A stretch of 64,000 nucleotides of DNA from Parvibaculum sp045863935 (GTDB lineage: Bacteria; Pseudomonadota; Alphaproteobacteria; Parvibaculales; Parvibaculaceae): positions 31,393 to 95,392 of the forward strand of contig NZ_BTVP01000010.1 of the NCBI RefSeq assembly GCF_045863935.1. Reading direction: 5' to 3'. Made by a program: the position numbers and the translations under genes. Below are positions 63,137 through 64,000 of this stretch, piece after piece. Positions within the stretch are counted from its first letter, which is position 1; each line of letters opens with the position of its first letter. The notes under the pieces were generated by a model. It did not search any database, had not been told where the DNA came from, and saw only the letters and a list, made by a program, of their open reading frames with translations.

Positions 63137-63318
63137 ATGCCCGGACTTGATCCGGGCATCCAGTAGCCGCCACAGGCGGCGTCCCCCTGCGCAAGAAATT
63201 CTTGTGAAGAGAGACGGCGCGCGCTGCGCGCCTTCTGGATTGCCGGGTCAAGCCCGGCAATGACGATGTGGCTTGACTTAATTCCACCCACAGATGTCAT
63301 CCCGGGGCTTGTCCCCGG
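63137..63318. repeat. mosaic palindromic intergenic element
   Basis: Four hairpins lie in 63137-63261: ATGCCCGGA/TCCGGGCAT, GCCGCC/GGCGGC, GGCGCGC/GCGCGCC and ATTGCCGGG/CCCGGCAAT. The outer two are inverted relatives of each other, so the whole unit is a long imperfect inverted repeat. A further CCGGGG/CCCCGG copy lies at 63302-63318. The rest of the 545-bp gap (63019-63563) shows no gene. Confidence 0.75.
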
Positions 63319-63563
63319 CCACTCGCAGCGCCATTTGCCGCAGCGGTCGACGCAACGCGCACCCTCACCCCAAACTCGTCAGCCTCGGCTGTCAGGCCCT
63401 CGTTGTAGGAATTGCTCGCAGCCGTTTCATTCGCAGAGCAGGCCGTTCCCTCACCAAGAAAGGCACCTCTCAGGAAGATAGTGTACCAAGAGATCACGCG
63501 ACCGTTCTTGCAGATAACAGAGGCAAAACGATTGGCCTCTCCAGACCACCACGGAGACTTTAA

Positions 63564-63998
63564 TCACTCTTTCTCTCTAGAAATTTGAGAAAGCCACTGG
63601 CGTACCCAAGCTCGAGCATCGAGATAGAAATGGTAAGGCTTTAACGCGGCTCGCCACCAAAACCCGAAAAACACTTCGTCCAGCGGCGGATGGAACGGCA
63701 CACGCCTTGCCAAACCCAATTCAAAAACCGTCCGATTACGAGGAACAACATCTTCTGGAACGAATTCGATGTCTCGCGCCCACAAGCTCAACACTCCCTT
63801 GAGAGGCATATGATAGGAGATATCTGTTCCAGAGAAACTGGTGCAGTTAACAGCACAAACTCTGCCATGGCGGTCAAAAACTGGTCCACCGCTGTTTGCA
63901 CCATACATTTTCATCTCGGACCGCAAGCACGGAAAAGGCATCACCACCTGACCTGCGCCCCAAGTTTCATCCAGTCGGAAGTAGAGTCTCGTGACCAT
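63564..63998 (-). CDS. trypsin-like serine peptidase, 5' end outside the window
   Basis: 144 residues are visible and the gene very probably continues beyond base 64000, because only the C-terminal half of a trypsin fold is present. The catalytic serine is in GANSGGPVFDRHGRVCAVN (Ser36), and the second-barrel strands precede it. His and Asp must lie upstream. A 60-residue tail after the protease fold is aromatic-rich and of unknown role. GC is near 50 percent, clearly below the rest of the window, which suggests transfer. Confidence 0.7.
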   Translation of the reverse strand: MVTRLYFRLDETWGAGQVVMPFPCLRSEMKMYGANSGGPVFDRHGRVCAVNCTSFSGTDISYHMPLKGVLSLWARDIEFVPEDVVPRNRTVFELGLARRVPFHPPLDEVFFGFWWRAALKPYHFYLDARAWVRQWLSQISREKE

Positions 63999-64000
63999 TT

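Noticed and set aside
63019..63300. Upstream extension of the DUF2834 frame to 63300
   Set aside because: It translates through palindromic repeats (the IAGLDPAIQ and GSSPGMT type of spurious peptide), and a strong ribosome-binding site precedes ATG 63018.
1..64000. CRISPR arrays, tRNA or rRNA genes, insertion sequences
   Set aside because: No regularly spaced direct repeats, cloverleaf sequences or transposase reading frames were found on either strand.

Overview
The window reads as one contiguous piece of a high-GC (mid-60s percent by eye) alphaproteobacterial chromosome. Supporting signs are a ChvI-like winged-helix regulator, an ECF11/ChrR sigma and anti-sigma pair, a Zur-type operator, and an intergenic repeat family of the kind common in Hyphomicrobiales. 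The genus is not certain; a Parvibaculum-like or other environmental Hyphomicrobiales member is a guess. Coding density is very high, with many 4-bp start/stop overlaps. No tRNA, rRNA, CRISPR array or insertion sequence was seen.

Bases 1-20200 hold a Wzx/Wzy-type exopolysaccharide locus with a colanic-acid-like gene set: several GT4 glycosyltransferases, a WcaJ-like initiating phosphotransferase, a Wzy-like polymerase, a Tat-exported beta-helix protein, a WcaK-like pyruvyl transferase, a Wzx flippase, and fcl/gmd for GDP-L-fucose. A peptidoglycan-binding membrane protein, a ChvI-like regulator with a degenerate receiver, and two methyltransferases follow. A site-2-type metalloprotease with CBS domains closes the section.

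Bases 21500-31650 are a guanidine-assimilation operon on the minus strand. In transcription order it encodes an ABC importer (SBP, permease, ATPase), two DUF1989 proteins (UAAP1/UAAP2, the carboxyguanidine deiminase subunits), a urea/guanidine carboxylase and allophanate hydrolase. Its leader matches the guanidine-I (ykkC) riboswitch and is followed by an intrinsic terminator. A second element inside the operon, between the ATPase gene and UAAP1, has two hairpins with ACGG loops, the hallmark of guanidine-II (mini-ykkC). Two riboswitch classes for one ligand in one operon is the most striking observation in the window.

Bases 31800-50000 are mostly housekeeping and envelope genes: aldose epimerase, rhomboid protease, Cox11, a TonB receptor, cardiolipin synthase, a degenerate GGDEF-EAL protein, small membrane proteins, an SPFH/NfeD pair, a GST, an alcohol dehydrogenase behind a 26-bp palindrome, a SemiSWEET, two acyl-CoA dehydrogenases and an intact GGDEF-EAL protein.

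Bases 49900-53600 look like a singlet-oxygen-type stress module. An ECF11 sigma factor and a ChrR-like anti-sigma diverge from a flavin oxidoreductase/DUF1365 pair, with matching TGATCC-N18-TA promoters facing both ways. Bases 53600-63000 hold a ZnuD-like TonB receptor with a Zur-like operator, PPK2, a DUF4010 membrane protein, RlmJ, an MFS transporter, a secreted protein, a second peptidoglycan-binding protein with pentapeptide repeats, and a DUF2834 protein. The last kilobase changes character: mosaic palindromic repeats and then a lower-GC trypsin-like peptidase gene running off the end, probably the edge of an acquired segment.
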